The notes under the pieces: model-generated
Databases searched by the model: none
Told to the model about the DNA's origin: nothing
The model's input: only the letters and a program-made list of their open reading frames with translations
Part shown: positions 1 to 9,882 of the stretch, piece by piece
Numbering within the stretch: the stretch's first letter is position 1
Layout of the letters: each line of letters begins with the position of its first letter
From: Rhizobium sp. ARZ01
GTDB lineage: Bacteria > Pseudomonadota > Alphaproteobacteria > Rhizobiales > Rhizobiaceae
Reading direction: 5' to 3'
DNA length: 64,000 nucleotides
NCBI RefSeq assembly: GCF_014851675.1
Contig: NZ_JACVAE010000005.1
Coordinates: 248,001 to 312,000 of the forward strand
Position numbers and translations under genes: made by a program

Positions 1-1
1 A

Positions 2-502
2 AACGTGCGCGACTTCGCCGCCGAAGAAGTGGACGTTTCCATTCAATGGGGATTCGGAAACTGGAAGGAATATGACGTAAAATTGCTGATGCACGACCCG
101 AAGATCATCTGCTGCTCGCCGGAGTTAGCCAAACAGATCTCTTCACCGGCGGACCTCGGCCGTATGACCCTTCTGCATCCTGTCATGGCGCGCGACCTGT
201 GGCGCAAGGTGCTGGCGCATCTTGGTCTGCCGTCGCTGGAAATGGCTGGGGAGATCGAATTCCAGGATGCCGCGACGATGCGCAAGGGTAGCATCTCCGG
301 CATCGGGGTTGGGCTCGTGTCAAGGGGCGACGCGCTTGCCGATATCGAGGCCGGTACCCTCGTCGCGCCGCTCGGCATTGATATGCTGGATACGATGAAC
401 AAGAAGGATATCCCCGGCTTCTATCTTGTCGTTCCGAGAGCCCACAAGCGAGTTAAGATCATCTCCGCCTTTTGTGACTGGATCGCCGCAGAGCAATGGT
501 GA
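2..502 (+). CDS. LysR-family transcriptional regulator, C-terminal part (cut by window start)
   Basis: Only the last ~166 residues are present. They form the effector-binding domain of a LysR regulator of the GcvA-like type: an opening 'VDVSIQWG' stretch, a '[10 protein letters not shown]' strand and the '[12 protein letters not shown]' segment typical of the second subdomain. The DNA-binding helix-turn-helix lies upstream of the window. The reading frame is open from the first bases, so the GTG at position 5 is not a real start. It converges on the etfA gene, so regulation of the ETF cluster is possible but cannot be judged from here. Confidence 0.85.
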   Translation, partial: NVRDFAAEEVDVSIQWGFGNWKEYDVKLLMHDPKIICCSPELAKQISSPADLGRMTLLHPVMARDLWRKVLAHLGLPSLEMAGEIEFQDAATMRKGSISGIGVGLVSRGDALADIEAGTLVAPLGIDMLDTMNKKDIPGFYLVVPRAHKRVKIISAFCDWIAAEQW

Positions 503-612
503 AAGGAAAAGTGCGGAACAAAGTGGACGCCAGCATAGCCGTCCGCTTCCGCACTTGTGACCACTCCTCTGGGTGTTTCACTGACCGATAAGCGACCACC
601 AAGCTGGCGGCC

Positions 613-638
613 GGTGGCGGAGGCGTTCTTCCGCCACC
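613..638. terminator. GC-rich stem-loop between converging lysR and etfA genes
   Basis: A perfect 9-bp inverted repeat (GGTGGCGGA / TCCGCCACC, 8-nt loop) lies 13 bases past the etfA stop. There is no clear T-run on either strand, so it may act as a weak or Rho-assisted terminator or as a 3' mRNA cap. The function is inferred from position only. Confidence 0.4.
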
Positions 639-650
639 GATATTGGATGG

Positions 651-1592
651 TCACAGCGCCTTCTGAAGTTCCGGCAGCGCCTCGAACAGGTCGGCGACGA
701 GGCCGTAGTCGGCGACCTGGAAGATCGGCGCCTCCTCGTCCTTGTTGATGGCGACGATGACCTTCGAATCCTTCATGCCGGCGAGGTGCTGGATGGCGCC
801 GGAGATGCCGCAGGCGATGTAGAGCTGCGGGGCGACCACCTTGCCGGTCTGGCCGACCTGCCAGTCGTTCGGCGCGTAGCCGGCGTCGACGGCGGCGCGG
901 CTGGCACCGACGGCGGCCCCGAGCTTGTCGGCCACCGGCAGGATCACCTCCTTGAACTTCTCCGCCGAGCCGAGCGCCCGGCCGCCGGAGATGATGATCT
1001 TCGCCGAGGTCAGCTCGGGACGGTCCGACGACGACAGCGCATCGCCGACGAAGGACGAGAGGCCCGGATTGGCGCCGGCGGCGACCGTCTCGATTGCGGC
1101 GTTGCCGCCCTCGGCCGCGGCGGCGAACGAGGCGGTGCGTACGGTGATCACCTTCTTCGCATCGGTTGACTGCACCGTCTGGATGGCGTTGCCGGCATAG
1201 ATCGGCCGCTTGAAGGTGTCGGGCGCAACGACCTCGACGATTTCCGAGACCTGGGCGACGTCGAGCAGGGCTGCGACGCGCGGCAGGACGTTCTTGCCGA
1301 CCGAGGTGGCGGCCGCAAGGATCGTGTCGTAGCCGCCGGAAAGCGCAACGATCGTCGCTGCTAAGGGCTCCGCCAGGTTGTTGGCCAGCGAGGCGTCGTC
1401 GGCGAGCAGCACCTTGGCAACGCCCGCAAGTTTCGCCGCCTGCTCGGCCGCCGCCTTGGCGTTCGCGCCCGCGACGAGCACATGCACGTCGCTTCCGGTC
1501 CCCTGGGCGATTTTCTGCGCCGCCGTCAGCGCCTTGGCGGTCTGGTCGGAAAGGTGGTTGTTGTCGTGGTCAGCCAGAAGAAGAATGGCCAT
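651..1592 (-). CDS. etfA: Electron transfer flavoprotein alpha subunit
   Basis: At 313 residues this has the normal length for EtfA. The N-terminal half is the Rossmann-like ETF domain ('[12 protein letters not shown]'). The C-terminal FAD-binding domain is clear, with the 'ISGGRALGS' loop, '[19 protein letters not shown]', 'QHLAGM' and the ending '[17 protein letters not shown]'. EtfA with EtfB carries electrons from flavin dehydrogenases to ETF:quinone oxidoreductase. The start has AGGA spaced before the ATG. It follows etfB by 124 bases in the same direction. Its place behind an aldehyde dehydrogenase and near a D-2-hydroxyacid dehydrogenase suggests a dedicated acceptor for this cluster rather than the housekeeping copy; that part is inference. 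Confidence 0.95.
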   Translation of the reverse strand: MAILLLADHDNNHLSDQTAKALTAAQKIAQGTGSDVHVLVAGANAKAAAEQAAKLAGVAKVLLADDASLANNLAEPLAATIVALSGGYDTILAAATSVGKNVLPRVAALLDVAQVSEIVEVVAPDTFKRPIYAGNAIQTVQSTDAKKVITVRTASFAAAAEGGNAAIETVAAGANPGLSSFVGDALSSSDRPELTSAKIIISGGRALGSAEKFKEVILPVADKLGAAVGASRAAVDAGYAPNDWQVGQTGKVVAPQLYIACGISGAIQHLAGMKDSKVIVAINKDEEAPIFQVADYGLVADLFEALPELQKAL

Positions 1593-1716
1593 GATCTTGT
1601 CCTCAAATAGTGTTGGTTCCTGAAATCCGCCAAAAACCGGCGCGCAGCGTACCGAACGTACGTGAGCACCGGAAGCGCAGCGGCACGCCGTTTGCAGGCG
1701 GGCCTCACGGATTCCC

Positions 1717-2466
1717 TCACAGCACGCCGGCTTCGCTCTTCAGCTTTTCGACCAGCTCGGCGACGCTCTTGACCTTAACGCCGGCCTTGCGGCCTTCCGG
1801 CTCCTCGGTCTTCAGCACCTTCAGCCGCGCGGCGGTGGAGACGGCAAAATCGGCCGGGCTCTTCTTGTCGAGCGGCTTCTTCTTCGCCTTCATGATGTTC
1901 GGCAGCGAGGCGTAGCGCGGCTCGTTCAGGCGCAGGTCGGTGGTGACAACCGCCGGCAGCTTGACCTCGATCGTCTGCAGGCCGCCGTCGACCTCGCGGG
2001 TGACTTTTGCCGAGCCGTCGGCAAGCTCGATCTTCGAGGCAAAGGTGCCCTGGGCCCAGCCCAAGAGCGCCGACAGCATCTGGCCGGTCTGGTTCGAATC
2101 GTCGTCGATCGCCTGCTTGCCGACGATGATCAGGCCCGGCTGTTCGGCCTCGGCCACCCCTTTGAGGATCTTTGCCACCGCCAACGGCTCGACCGCGTCG
2201 TCGGTCTCGACCAGGATTGCCCGGTCGGCCCCCATGGCAAGGGCGGTGCGCAGCGTCTCCTCGGCCTTGGCCGGGCCGATCGACACGACCACCACTTCGT
2301 CCGCCTTGCCGGCCTCCTTCAGCCGCAGCGCCTCTTCGACGGAAATCTCGTCGAACGGGTTCATCGACATCTTCACGTTCGCAAGCTCGACGCCCGTGCC
2401 ATCCGGCTTCACCCGGATCTTCACGTTGTAGTCGACGACCCGCTTTACGGGGACCAAGATCTTCAT
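1717..2466 (-). CDS. etfB: Electron transfer flavoprotein beta subunit
   Basis: A 249-residue EtfB beginning '[17 protein letters not shown]', with '[19 protein letters not shown]', the '[14 protein letters not shown]' AMP-binding region and '[17 protein letters not shown]'. The frame is open six codons further upstream, but the ATG at 2466 has GGAG eight bases ahead and matches family N-termini, so I use it. It forms the ETF heterodimer with the following etfA. The upstream aldehyde dehydrogenase ends 14 bases before it, so the three genes read as one transcript. Confidence 0.95.
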   Translation of the reverse strand: MKILVPVKRVVDYNVKIRVKPDGTGVELANVKMSMNPFDEISVEEALRLKEAGKADEVVVVSIGPAKAEETLRTALAMGADRAILVETDDAVEPLAVAKILKGVAEAEQPGLIIVGKQAIDDDSNQTGQMLSALLGWAQGTFASKIELADGSAKVTREVDGGLQTIEVKLPAVVTTDLRLNEPRYASLPNIMKAKKKPLDKKSPADFAVSTAARLKVLKTEEPEGRKAGVKVKSVAELVEKLKSEAGVL

Positions 2467-2480
2467 ATTTGTGTCTCCAA

Positions 2481-3911
2481 TCATGCAGATGTGTAGGCGA
2501 TCTTCACCGAGGTGTAGAACTCGGCCGCATAGCGCCCTTGCTCGCGCGGACCGTAAGATGAGCCCTTTCTGCCGCCGAAGGGGACGTGGAAGTCGACACC
2601 CGCCGTCGGCAGATTGACCATCACCATTCCGGCTTCAGAGTTTCGCTTGAAGTGGGTAGCATGCTTCAAGTTGGTGGTGGCGATGCCCGAGGAGAGGCCG
2701 AAACTCGTGTCGTTGGCAACCGCAAGGGCCTCATCGTAGTCCTTGACGCGGATGACAGCGGCAACAGGGCCGAAGATCTCTTCGCGGCATATGCGCATCT
2801 GATTGTCCGCTTCGGTGAAGAGCGCGGGCTGAAGGAAGAAGCCGGGGGTCTCTCGTTCCAACCTGTCTCCGCCGAACGTCAATCGGGCGCCTTCAGCTTT
2901 GCCAAGCGAGATGTAATCGATGTCCTGCTTCAGCTGGCTTTCGTCGACGACGGGGCCGATGTGCGTTCCCGACTTCATCGCGTCATCGACGACGAGCGCC
3001 TTCAGGCGTTCCGTCAACGCACTGACAAACGCATCGTGAATGCCCTCCGTCACGATAAGGCGCGAGGACGCCGTGCAACGCTGCCCCGTCGAGAAGAACG
3101 ACGAGTTCGCTGCTGCCTCCACGGCAACCGCCAGATCGGCATCGTCCAAAACAACAAACGGGTTCTTTCCACCCATCTCAAGCTGGAACTTCCTGTTGTG
3201 TTCGACCGAGGCAAGCGCGACGCGTTTACCGGTGCCGACCGAGCCGGTGAAGGTGATCGCGTTGATGTCCGGGCTGTCGAGCATGGTCTGGCCGACAACA
3301 GAGCCGCGCCCCATCACCAGGTTAAGCACACCGGCCGGCAAGCCCGCGCGATGAAGAATGTCGACCAGTGCCCAGGCGCTGCCTGGAACGAGGTCGGCCG
3401 GCTTGAAGACGACCGTGTTGCCGTAGCAAAGCGCAGGCGCGATTTTCCAGGCCGGGATCGCTATCGGGAAATTCCACGGCGTGATGATGCCGACAACGCC
3501 GACAGGCTCGCGCGTGATTTCGATACCGACGCCCGGACGTGTGGAAGGGAGCGCTTCGCCCGAAAGGCGCAATGCCTCGCCGGCAAAAAATTCGAAAACC
3601 TGAGCTGCTCGCACCGTTTCGCCGATGGCTTCCGGCAGGGTCTTCCCCTCTTCCCGGGCGAGGAGTGAACCCAGTTCATCCTTGCGTGCCATGATCTCTT
3701 CGCTCGTCCGCTTGAGAATCGCGTGGCGCTCGAGGATCGGAGAGCGCGACCAGCTGGGGAACGCTGCCTTGGCTGCCGCAATGGCTGTCTTGGTCTCCTC
3801 AGCTGTCGCCGACGCAAACTCGCCAATGACTTCGTTTGTGTTGGATGGGTTGATGTTCGCCGAGGCGTCGCCGGATACCCACTCGCCGGCGATCAAGTTT
3901 CTGTGCAGCAT
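2481..3911 (-). CDS. NAD(P)-dependent aldehyde dehydrogenase (alpha-ketoglutaric semialdehyde / succinate semialdehyde type)
   Basis: A 476-residue aldehyde dehydrogenase of normal length. Visible family hallmarks are 'GIITPWNFP' and '[12 protein letters not shown]' of the cofactor site, the 'FTGSVGTGK' loop, the general base in 'QLEMGGKNP' (about E245) and the catalytic cysteine in '[11 protein letters not shown]' (C279). The overall pattern, including '[18 protein letters not shown]' near the end, is closest to enzymes oxidising 2,5-dioxovalerate to 2-oxoglutarate, the last step of sugar-acid and hydroxyproline degradation. Succinate-semialdehyde or related substrates cannot be excluded. 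First gene of the ALDH-etfB-etfA transcript. Confidence 0.9.
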   Translation of the reverse strand: MLHRNLIAGEWVSGDASANINPSNTNEVIGEFASATAEETKTAIAAAKAAFPSWSRSPILERHAILKRTSEEIMARKDELGSLLAREEGKTLPEAIGETVRAAQVFEFFAGEALRLSGEALPSTRPGVGIEITREPVGVVGIITPWNFPIAIPAWKIAPALCYGNTVVFKPADLVPGSAWALVDILHRAGLPAGVLNLVMGRGSVVGQTMLDSPDINAITFTGSVGTGKRVALASVEHNRKFQLEMGGKNPFVVLDDADLAVAVEAAANSSFFSTGQRCTASSRLIVTEGIHDAFVSALTERLKALVVDDAMKSGTHIGPVVDESQLKQDIDYISLGKAEGARLTFGGDRLERETPGFFLQPALFTEADNQMRICREEIFGPVAAVIRVKDYDEALAVANDTSFGLSSGIATTNLKHATHFKRNSEAGMVMVNLPTAGVDFHVPFGGRKGSSYGPREQGRYAAEFYTSVKIAYTSA

Positions 3912-4251
3912 TGTCTTTTCCGTTCAGTGTGAGCCATGCGGTCCGTTCCGCATCCGTTGTTGCTGCAGGGATAAGCGCCGGCGGTTCGCTCTGCGCTCAA
4001 CCTTGGAAGGATTGGAAAAATCGTAAATCACCATGGTTCCAGCGCGGTTTGCGCTACACACGCACATCGTGTGTGGATTACCTGCAAGTCTTGTTGCCAC
4101 TGAAAAAGTATAGGGCTGCGTAGCCTTGGGGCTGCGTAAGAAATTCAGTCGATCGACAAGCTATCCTTGATACGCCGACCCTCTCCAGCGCGAAGAATGG
4201 ACACCTTAACCCCGAACAGCGAGACGTGGGGTTGGTCGGTTTCACAATCCG
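3912..4251. other. Intergenic region upstream of the ALDH-etfBA transcript
   Basis: These 340 bases hold no convincing gene; short open frames here lack family features and ribosome sites. The region should contain the promoter of the leftward ALDH-etfBA transcript and the 3' end of the gntR mRNA. I saw no clear operator like the one at 8148-8171. Confidence 0.5.
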
Positions 4252-5007
4252 CTATGTCTGTGCGCAGCGCGGAGACAGAGCGGGACTTTTCATGCCCGCC
4301 GGCTCTTCCAGCATGGCGCGGTAGCGGTTGAGGCTCTCCTCCAGATGCGCGGCTAGCGCCTGTTTGGCGGCCTTCGCATCGCCCTGTGTAATTGCCGCGA
4401 GAATGGCGGCGTGCTCCTTGTTGATCTTCTTTAGATAGGCGTTGTAGGAGCGGCCGGACTGGCTGTGCTTCAGCACGAGGTCGAAATTGATCTCACCCAT
4501 CACAGCTTCGAGAAAGCGCGGGAAATGCTGATTGCGGGTCGCCTTGGCGATGGCGAGATGGAATTCGAAATCGGCCCGCGCCTCGGTCTCGGGGTCGTTG
4601 GTGTCGAGGTTCTCGATATGGTCGAAGGCCCGCGCGATCTCGGCGAGCGCTTCGGGTGTGCGGCGCTGGGCGGCGAGCGCCACGGACTGCATCTCCACGC
4701 CGAGGCGCAGTTCGAGGATCTGCATCGCCGAGCGGATGTCCTCGATCCGGCTGATCTCGAAATTCAGCGTTCGGACGTCCTTCCCTGTCACATAGACGCC
4801 GGCCCCCTGCCGGGCGATGACGCGGCCTGCTACCTTCAGCGAGGTCAGCGCCTCGCGGATGACCGTGCGCGAAACGCCGAATTCCTCACAGAGCTGTGCG
4901 CTCGACGGAATCTTCTCGCCGGGGGCATAAAGGCCAGAGTCGATGCGCTCAGAAAGCCTGGCGACGACGATTTCGGCGAGATTGCCGCGCTGCGTGATGA
5001 CCGACAT
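4252..5007 (-). CDS. GntR-family regulator, FadR subfamily (FCD domain)
   Basis: A 251-residue regulator. Residues about 10-75 form the winged helix ('GEKIPSSAQLCEEFGVSRTVIREALTSLKVAGRV'), followed by the all-helical FCD ligand domain with 'FEFHLAIAKATRNQHF' and a late 'HAAILAAI...AHLEESLNRY' segment. FadR/FCD proteins usually repress nearby catabolic operons and are released by an acid substrate or intermediate. AGAGG precedes the ATG. It lies 40 bases downstream of the hydroxyacid dehydrogenase gene and in its direction, so it is probably the local regulator of the 651-9695 cluster. Confidence 0.9.
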   Translation of the reverse strand: MSVITQRGNLAEIVVARLSERIDSGLYAPGEKIPSSAQLCEEFGVSRTVIREALTSLKVAGRVIARQGAGVYVTGKDVRTLNFEISRIEDIRSAMQILELRLGVEMQSVALAAQRRTPEALAEIARAFDHIENLDTNDPETEARADFEFHLAIAKATRNQHFPRFLEAVMGEINFDLVLKHSQSGRSYNAYLKKINKEHAAILAAITQGDAKAAKQALAAHLEESLNRYRAMLEEPAGMKSPALSPRCAQT

Positions 5008-5047
5008 GGCGTACAGCCTCTGGGTTATGCTCTAAATTTATCATATA

Positions 5048-8000
5048 TCATACGTGGCATCCCCGCCTGAGGGAAGCGCCCGTATTCTCTTGCAGAATGG
5101 CGTGGATGACCTGAAGCGGATGGGGAAGCCTCCGGCCGTCCATCAGCTTGGCCTGCGACCGGCAGGAATAGCCCGTCGCCATCACCAGATCTGCCGGGCC
5201 GGCGGCGGCAAGCGCTGGTTGCCAGCTCATGGCATAGAGCTTTTCCGAAAGGGCCCGGTTGCGCACCTCATGGCCGAATGTGCCGGCCATGCCGCAGCAC
5301 CCGGTCTCGCCGGCCACGAGATCCACGCCCAGTTTCGCGAAGACCACCCGCCACTGGTCCGCTGCGGCCGGCACGTTGGTGCGTTCCGTGCAATGGGCCA
5401 TGAGCATGTGGCGCGTCCGTTTTTCGCCGGCAAGCAAGGGCAGGCGGTCGAGGATGGCGGCCAACCATTCCTGCGGCAGCAGGACATGCGCACGCATCCT
5501 CGTGCTGGCGTATTCGCTGCGAAAGGTGAGCGTCATGGACGGATCGATGCCGACGAGCGGCACGCCGGTTTCCGCAAGCCGGTTGAGGGCGTCGGCGGTG
5601 CGGTGCGCCGTTCTTTCGAAGGCTCCGAGATAGCCGTGCACATGCAGCGCCTTGCCGTTGCGGAGCGGCGGCGCGACGAAGGGAGAAAGCCCGAGCAGGC
5701 GCGCCACCTCCACCGCATCGAGAATCACTTCGGGGTCGAAATGCTCGGTGAAGGCATCTGGCACGAAGATGACCGCCTTTGTCCTCTCCGCCGCGTCGAG
5801 GCGTGCGAGCGCCGCGGGCGTGGCGACCGGCACGTGCCGCCGGGCAAGTTCGCGGCGCGGCGACCGCGACGGAAGAACGGGAAGGGCAGTGAGGCCGGCA
5901 AACCGCATTGTCGCCCGGCCGGCCACAGAGCCGACGGCGAGATTGTAGAGCGGGCGCATCCGCGCCATCAGTGGCAGGGTGGTCTCGATGGCGGCGACCA
6001 GCGGGTCCTTCAACGGCCGCAGATAGCGCGCATGGTAAAGCTCGAGGAATTTCGCGCGGAAGGCCGGAACGCTCACCTTGACCGGACATTGCCCCCCACA
6101 GGCCTTGCAGGCAAGGCAGGTGTCCATCGCCGCACGCACTTCATGAGAAAAGTCATCGCGATTGGCGGGATTGATACTGTTCCAGAGCCGGCGCACCAGC
6201 CCGAACCCAGCGCCGGGGCGACGCTGCCGCTCCGCTTCGCGGCGGGGATCGACGCCCTTTTCCGCAAGGCGGCGCAGCCATTCGCGCATCAGCGAGGCGC
6301 GGCCCTTGGGCGAGAAGCGCCGGTCGTGCGTCGCCTTGTAGGAGGGGCACATCAGCCCGTCGGCGTCGAAATCGAAGCATGCGCCGTTGCCGTTGCAATA
6401 GGCGGCATTGTCGAAGGCAGCGCGGATTTCGTTGCCGATCTGCCGGTCGAGCGTGCCGCGCAGGGGGATCTCGTCGATCTTCGGCAAAGTCTTGCCGGCC
6501 GGCGCGATGATCTTGCCGGGATTGAGCTGGCCGAGCGGGTCGAAGACCTCTTTGATTTCCTGAAGGCGCGGATAGAGCGGGCCGAAGAAGTCGGGCACAT
6601 ATTCAGAGCGCACGCCCTTGCCGTGCTCGCCCCAGAGCACGCCGCCATATTTGCGCGTCAGCGCCACGACGGCATCGCTGATCCGGCGTACCAGGGCGGC
6701 ATGCTCGGGGCGGGTGAGATCAAGCGCCGGGCGCACATGCAGCACCCCGGCATCGACATGGCCGAACATGCCATAGGTAAGGCCTTCCCCATCAAGCAGT
6801 GCACGGAATTCGCGGATATAGGCGGCGAGGTTTTCTGGCGGAACGGCGGTATCCTCGACGAAAGGCACCGGCCGGATCGGCCCTTCGGCATTGCCAAGCA
6901 GCCCGACCGCCCGCTTGCGCATCGTCCAGACGGCCTCGATCTCGGCCTCGCCTTGCGTCATGGTGAAACCTTTTCGGCCGGGAAAGGGGCTGTTTTCCAG
7001 CGCTGCTGTCACGCCCGAAAGTTTTTCCGCCAGTTCCTCCGGCGTCTCGGCTAGCACCTCGGCAATGTTGATGCCGTTGGCCGGGCCGTCGGCATCGTGG
7101 GGAAAGAGAGTCGCAATGCGGGGCCAGATAATATCGCCCTTGGCAAGCCGCAGCACCGTTTCGTCGATCGTCTCGACCGAGGTGAGGTTCAGCGCCACTA
7201 GATTGCGCGCATCTTCAAGTGCTGCGTTGAAATTGTCGTAGCGGATGTTGACGAGCGCGGCATGCTTCGGGAGCGGCAGCAGATTGAGCTCCGCCTCCGC
7301 AATCATCGCCAGCGTACCTTCCGAGCCGCAGAGCACCGCGTTGAGATCGAACCGGCCGTCCTCCCGGGTGAGGTGCGCAAGGTCGTAGCCGGTCATGAAG
7401 CGATTGAGCTTGGGGAAGATCCGCTCGATGTCGCCGCTGTCTTCCCTGGCGATGCGCGCTAGGGCGCGGTGGATAACGCCGATGCGGTCGCGCCGCGCCT
7501 GCAGCGCTCGCAATTCCTCCTCGCGCACCGGCCGGGAGAGGAAATCCGTTCCGTCCGTCAGAACCACGCGCAGGCCCAGCACGTGGTTGCTCGTCTTGCC
7601 GTAAAGGCAGGAACCCTGGCCGCAGGCATCCGTCGAGATCATGCCGCCGATCGTCGCCCGGTTTGAGGTGGAGAGCTCTGGCGCGAAGAAAAGGCCGTGC
7701 GGGGCGAGCGCCTTGTTGAGCTGATCCTTGACGACACCGGCCTCCACGCGTGCGATCCGGCGAACCGGGTCGATCTCCAGGATGCGGTTCATGTGGCGCG
7801 AACAGTCGACAACGACGCCTGCTGTCAGTGACTGGCCGTTCGTCCCCGTGCCGCCGCCCCTCGGGGCGAGCGTGACGGCGAAAAATTCCGGACGGGAGAG
7901 GGCCTTGGCGATACGCTTCAGGTCGCCGATATTTTTCGGAAAGATGATGCCATCAGGCTCCACTTGATAGATGGAATTGTCGGTTGAGAAGACGGTGCGC

Positions 8001-8122
8001 TCGGCGGCGGACATGCCGATATCGCCTTCGAAGCCCACGCCATCGAGATAGTGCAGGAACGCTTCGCTTGGCGAAGGCGTGCGCGGTTCGGCTTCGAGGC
8101 GGGGGATCATGGCGGAGTCCAA
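5048..8122 (-). CDS. FAD/4Fe-4S D-2-hydroxyacid dehydrogenase (YdiJ-like, D-2-hydroxyglutarate dehydrogenase type)
   Basis: A 1,024-residue three-part flavoenzyme (or 1,020 if translation starts at 8110). The N-terminal vanillyl-alcohol-oxidase-type FAD domain shows 'APRGGGTGTNGQSLT' and 'GGMISTDACGQGS'. An FAD-oxidase C domain follows, ending in 'LWGEHGKGVRSEY'. A ferredoxin-like part has cysteine clusters near residues 585-605 and at about 669-679 ('CLACKACGGQCP'), and the end carries a CCG domain ('GETGCCGMAGTFGHE'). This is the architecture and length of E. coli YdiJ, an FAD-dependent D-2-hydroxyglutarate dehydrogenase. The exact hydroxyacid is unknown. ETF genes on the same strand 2.6 kb downstream offer a plausible electron acceptor. 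Confidence 0.9.
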   Translation of the reverse strand: MDSAMIPRLEAEPRTPSPSEAFLHYLDGVGFEGDIGMSAAERTVFSTDNSIYQVEPDGIIFPKNIGDLKRIAKALSRPEFFAVTLAPRGGGTGTNGQSLTAGVVVDCSRHMNRILEIDPVRRIARVEAGVVKDQLNKALAPHGLFFAPELSTSNRATIGGMISTDACGQGSCLYGKTSNHVLGLRVVLTDGTDFLSRPVREEELRALQARRDRIGVIHRALARIAREDSGDIERIFPKLNRFMTGYDLAHLTREDGRFDLNAVLCGSEGTLAMIAEAELNLLPLPKHAALVNIRYDNFNAALEDARNLVALNLTSVETIDETVLRLAKGDIIWPRIATLFPHDADGPANGINIAEVLAETPEELAEKLSGVTAALENSPFPGRKGFTMTQGEAEIEAVWTMRKRAVGLLGNAEGPIRPVPFVEDTAVPPENLAAYIREFRALLDGEGLTYGMFGHVDAGVLHVRPALDLTRPEHAALVRRISDAVVALTRKYGGVLWGEHGKGVRSEYVPDFFGPLYPRLQEIKEVFDPLGQLNPGKIIAPAGKTLPKIDEIPLRGTLDRQIGNEIRAAFDNAAYCNGNGACFDFDADGLMCPSYKATHDRRFSPKGRASLMREWLRRLAEKGVDPRREAERQRRPGAGFGLVRRLWNSINPANRDDFSHEVRAAMDTCLACKACGGQCPVKVSVPAFRAKFLELYHARYLRPLKDPLVAAIETTLPLMARMRPLYNLAVGSVAGRATMRFAGLTALPVLPSRSPRRELARRHVPVATPAALARLDAAERTKAVIFVPDAFTEHFDPEVILDAVEVARLLGLSPFVAPPLRNGKALHVHGYLGAFERTAHRTADALNRLAETGVPLVGIDPSMTLTFRSEYASTRMRAHVLLPQEWLAAILDRLPLLAGEKRTRHMLMAHCTERTNVPAAADQWRVVFAKLGVDLVAGETGCCGMAGTFGHEVRNRALSEKLYAMSWQPALAAAGPADLVMATGYSCRSQAKLMDGRRLPHPLQVIHAILQENTGASLRRGCHV

Positions 8123-8147
8123 AAAAGGGCTTGTGCTTCATCAAAGT

Positions 8148-8171
8148 TGGCATATAAGTGATAACATGCCA
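8148..8171. promoter_or_regulatory. Inverted repeat in the divergent promoter region, candidate FadR-type operator
   Basis: TGGCAT and ATGCCA flank a 12-base AT-rich spacer between the divergent dehydrogenase (start 8122) and SDR (start 8210) genes. Its lower strand includes TTATCA followed by TATATGCC. The short gap ahead of gntR (about 5038-5052) has TTATCATATATCATA. The shared TTATCA plus AT core suggests one regulator, presumably the GntR protein at 4252. Inference only. Confidence 0.4.
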
Positions 8172-8209
8172 GTACGGTGAAGCAACCCGAAAATTGTGGG
8201 GTCGGAGAT

Positions 8210-8959
8210 ATGAAGAACCAGTCTGTTGTCATCGTCGGCGGCGCATCCGGCCTGGGGCTTACGGCCGCCAGATTGATGGTGGCCAACGGCGCGGCGAAGA
8301 TAGGCCTCATAGACCGCAACGAGGCGATGCTCGCCTCCTCCGCGGCGGAACTAGAGGCGCTCGGCGCGGAGGTCGCGACGGCCGTCGCCGACATTTCGCG
8401 GGCCGAGACAGCCCACGGTGGCTTCGAGGCCGTCGCCGCCGAGCTCGGTCGCGTCCATGCGCTCGTCAACAGTGCGGCGATCTATCCGCGAAAGCCCATT
8501 CTCGAAATTACCGACGAGGACTGGGACCTGGAAAACGCCATCAACGTCAAAGGCACCTATCACATGATGGTCGCCGCCGTGCGCCACATGCGCCAGTTCG
8601 TAAACCCGCCGGAAGTGACCGGCCGCATCGTCAACGTCACTTCGGTCGATGCCTTCAAGGCGCATCCGCAGAACGCCCACTACGCCGCCACCAAGGCGGC
8701 CGTCGTCAGCCTCACAAAATCCTTCGCGCAGGAATGCGCCAGCGACCAGATCCTCGTGAACTCGGTCGCCCCCGCCGGCTTTGCCACCGACCGCGCCAAG
8801 GAACTCGGCTTCCTGCCGGAGCTTGCCAAGGCGAGCGCGCTCGGCCGCGCCGCTGAGCCTGTCGAAATGGCGGAGTGGATCGTCATGATGGCCTCCAGCC
8901 GAAATACCTATGCGACCGGCGAAAACGTTGTGATCAGCGGGGGCTACATCTATGTCTGA
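8210..8959 (+). CDS. Short-chain dehydrogenase/reductase (SDR) 1
   Basis: A 249-residue classical SDR. It has the glycine-rich NAD(P) motif '[12 protein letters not shown]' at residues about 10-21, 'DRN' at the end of the second strand, 'NSAAIYP' (a variant of NNAG), the catalytic 'NVTSVDA...YAATK' tyrosine/lysine pair and an ending '[10 protein letters not shown]'. I chose the ATG at 8210 over an upstream GTG because GGAG lies just ahead of it. It is divergent from the hydroxyacid dehydrogenase and overlaps the next SDR by 8 bases, so the two are co-translated. Probably oxidises an alcohol group of the pathway substrate. Confidence 0.9.
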   Translation: MKNQSVVIVGGASGLGLTAARLMVANGAAKIGLIDRNEAMLASSAAELEALGAEVATAVADISRAETAHGGFEAVAAELGRVHALVNSAAIYPRKPILEITDEDWDLENAINVKGTYHMMVAAVRHMRQFVNPPEVTGRIVNVTSVDAFKAHPQNAHYAATKAAVVSLTKSFAQECASDQILVNSVAPAGFATDRAKELGFLPELAKASALGRAAEPVEMAEWIVMMASSRNTYATGENVVISGGYIYV

Positions 8960-9695
8960 CGCCTATCGCGTCGCCGTCGTCACCGGCGCCACGAGCGGCA
9001 TTGGCAAGGCCATCGTGCCCACGCTACGTGCCCGCGGCCTCACCGTCTATGCTATCGGCCGCAACGAGGCTCAGCTTGCCGAACTTTCGGGCGCGACCGG
9101 CGCGATCCCGGTGCAGGCAGATGTGCGCGACACGGCGCGCATCGCTTCGGCGCTCGATGGCGTCGAGGTCGACGTCCTGATCAACAATGCCGGTATCCTC
9201 TCGACCCGTGCAGCCTTCCAGGACATCGATCCCAACGAGATCGATGCGATGATCGACGTCAACCTCAAGGCGCCGCTGCACCTGACGCGTGTCGTGCTGC
9301 CGGGTATGGTGACGCGCAAGTGCGGCCACCTCATCTATATCGGCTCTAGCGGCGGACAGGCGCCGTACCCGAGCATGGGCGCCTACGGGGCCTCGAAGGC
9401 CGGCCTCAGCCTTTTTTGCGACAACCTGCGCTGCGATCTGCTCGGCACCTCCGTCCGGGTCAGCGAGATCGTGCCCGGCCGCGTCCAGACGGACCTCTAT
9501 CGCACCTCGATCGCCAACAACCAGGCGCAGGCCGTTCTCTATGACGGCTACCGGGCGATTCAGCCGGAACATATCGCCCGCATCGTCAATGACGTGATCG
9601 CGCTTCCCGTCTATGTGGATGTCGCTCGCGTCGAGGTCTTCCCGACCGATCAGGCGACGGGCGGCGGAACGATGGTGAAGTTCGAGGCGCAGTGA
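8952..9695 (+). CDS. Short-chain dehydrogenase/reductase (SDR) 2
   Basis: A 247-residue classical SDR with '[12 protein letters not shown]' (cofactor site), 'INNAGIL' (NNAG motif), '[11 protein letters not shown]' (serine of the active site) and 'YGASKAG' (Tyr-xxx-Lys). The C-terminus '[19 protein letters not shown]' resembles the YdfG/serine-3-dehydrogenase branch, which acts on 3-hydroxy acids. The overlapping start with SDR 1 indicates coupled expression and perhaps sequential oxidation or epimerisation. Confidence 0.9.
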   Translation: MSDAYRVAVVTGATSGIGKAIVPTLRARGLTVYAIGRNEAQLAELSGATGAIPVQADVRDTARIASALDGVEVDVLINNAGILSTRAAFQDIDPNEIDAMIDVNLKAPLHLTRVVLPGMVTRKCGHLIYIGSSGGQAPYPSMGAYGASKAGLSLFCDNLRCDLLGTSVRVSEIVPGRVQTDLYRTSIANNQAQAVLYDGYRAIQPEHIARIVNDVIALPVYVDVARVEVFPTDQATGGGTMVKFEAQ

Positions 9696-9882
9696 CAGGG
9701 CTGTGCGGCGTTGAGGAGGGGCGATGACCGGCACGGTTGACAAAGTAAAGTGAGCGGTCCCGATCTCGTCAGCAACTATCGCGCTGTTGCGATCTGCACC
9801 GTCAATCCCGCGCATGCGGTGCTTCAAAAAGCGCGGTGTGAAGCGGCGTTCGCGCTGGAATCGATTCAATTGGGCTTGCCCA

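Noticed and set aside
5054..7054. 666-codon + frame opposite the hydroxyacid dehydrogenase
   Set aside because: It is the antisense shadow of a well-supported flavoenzyme gene.
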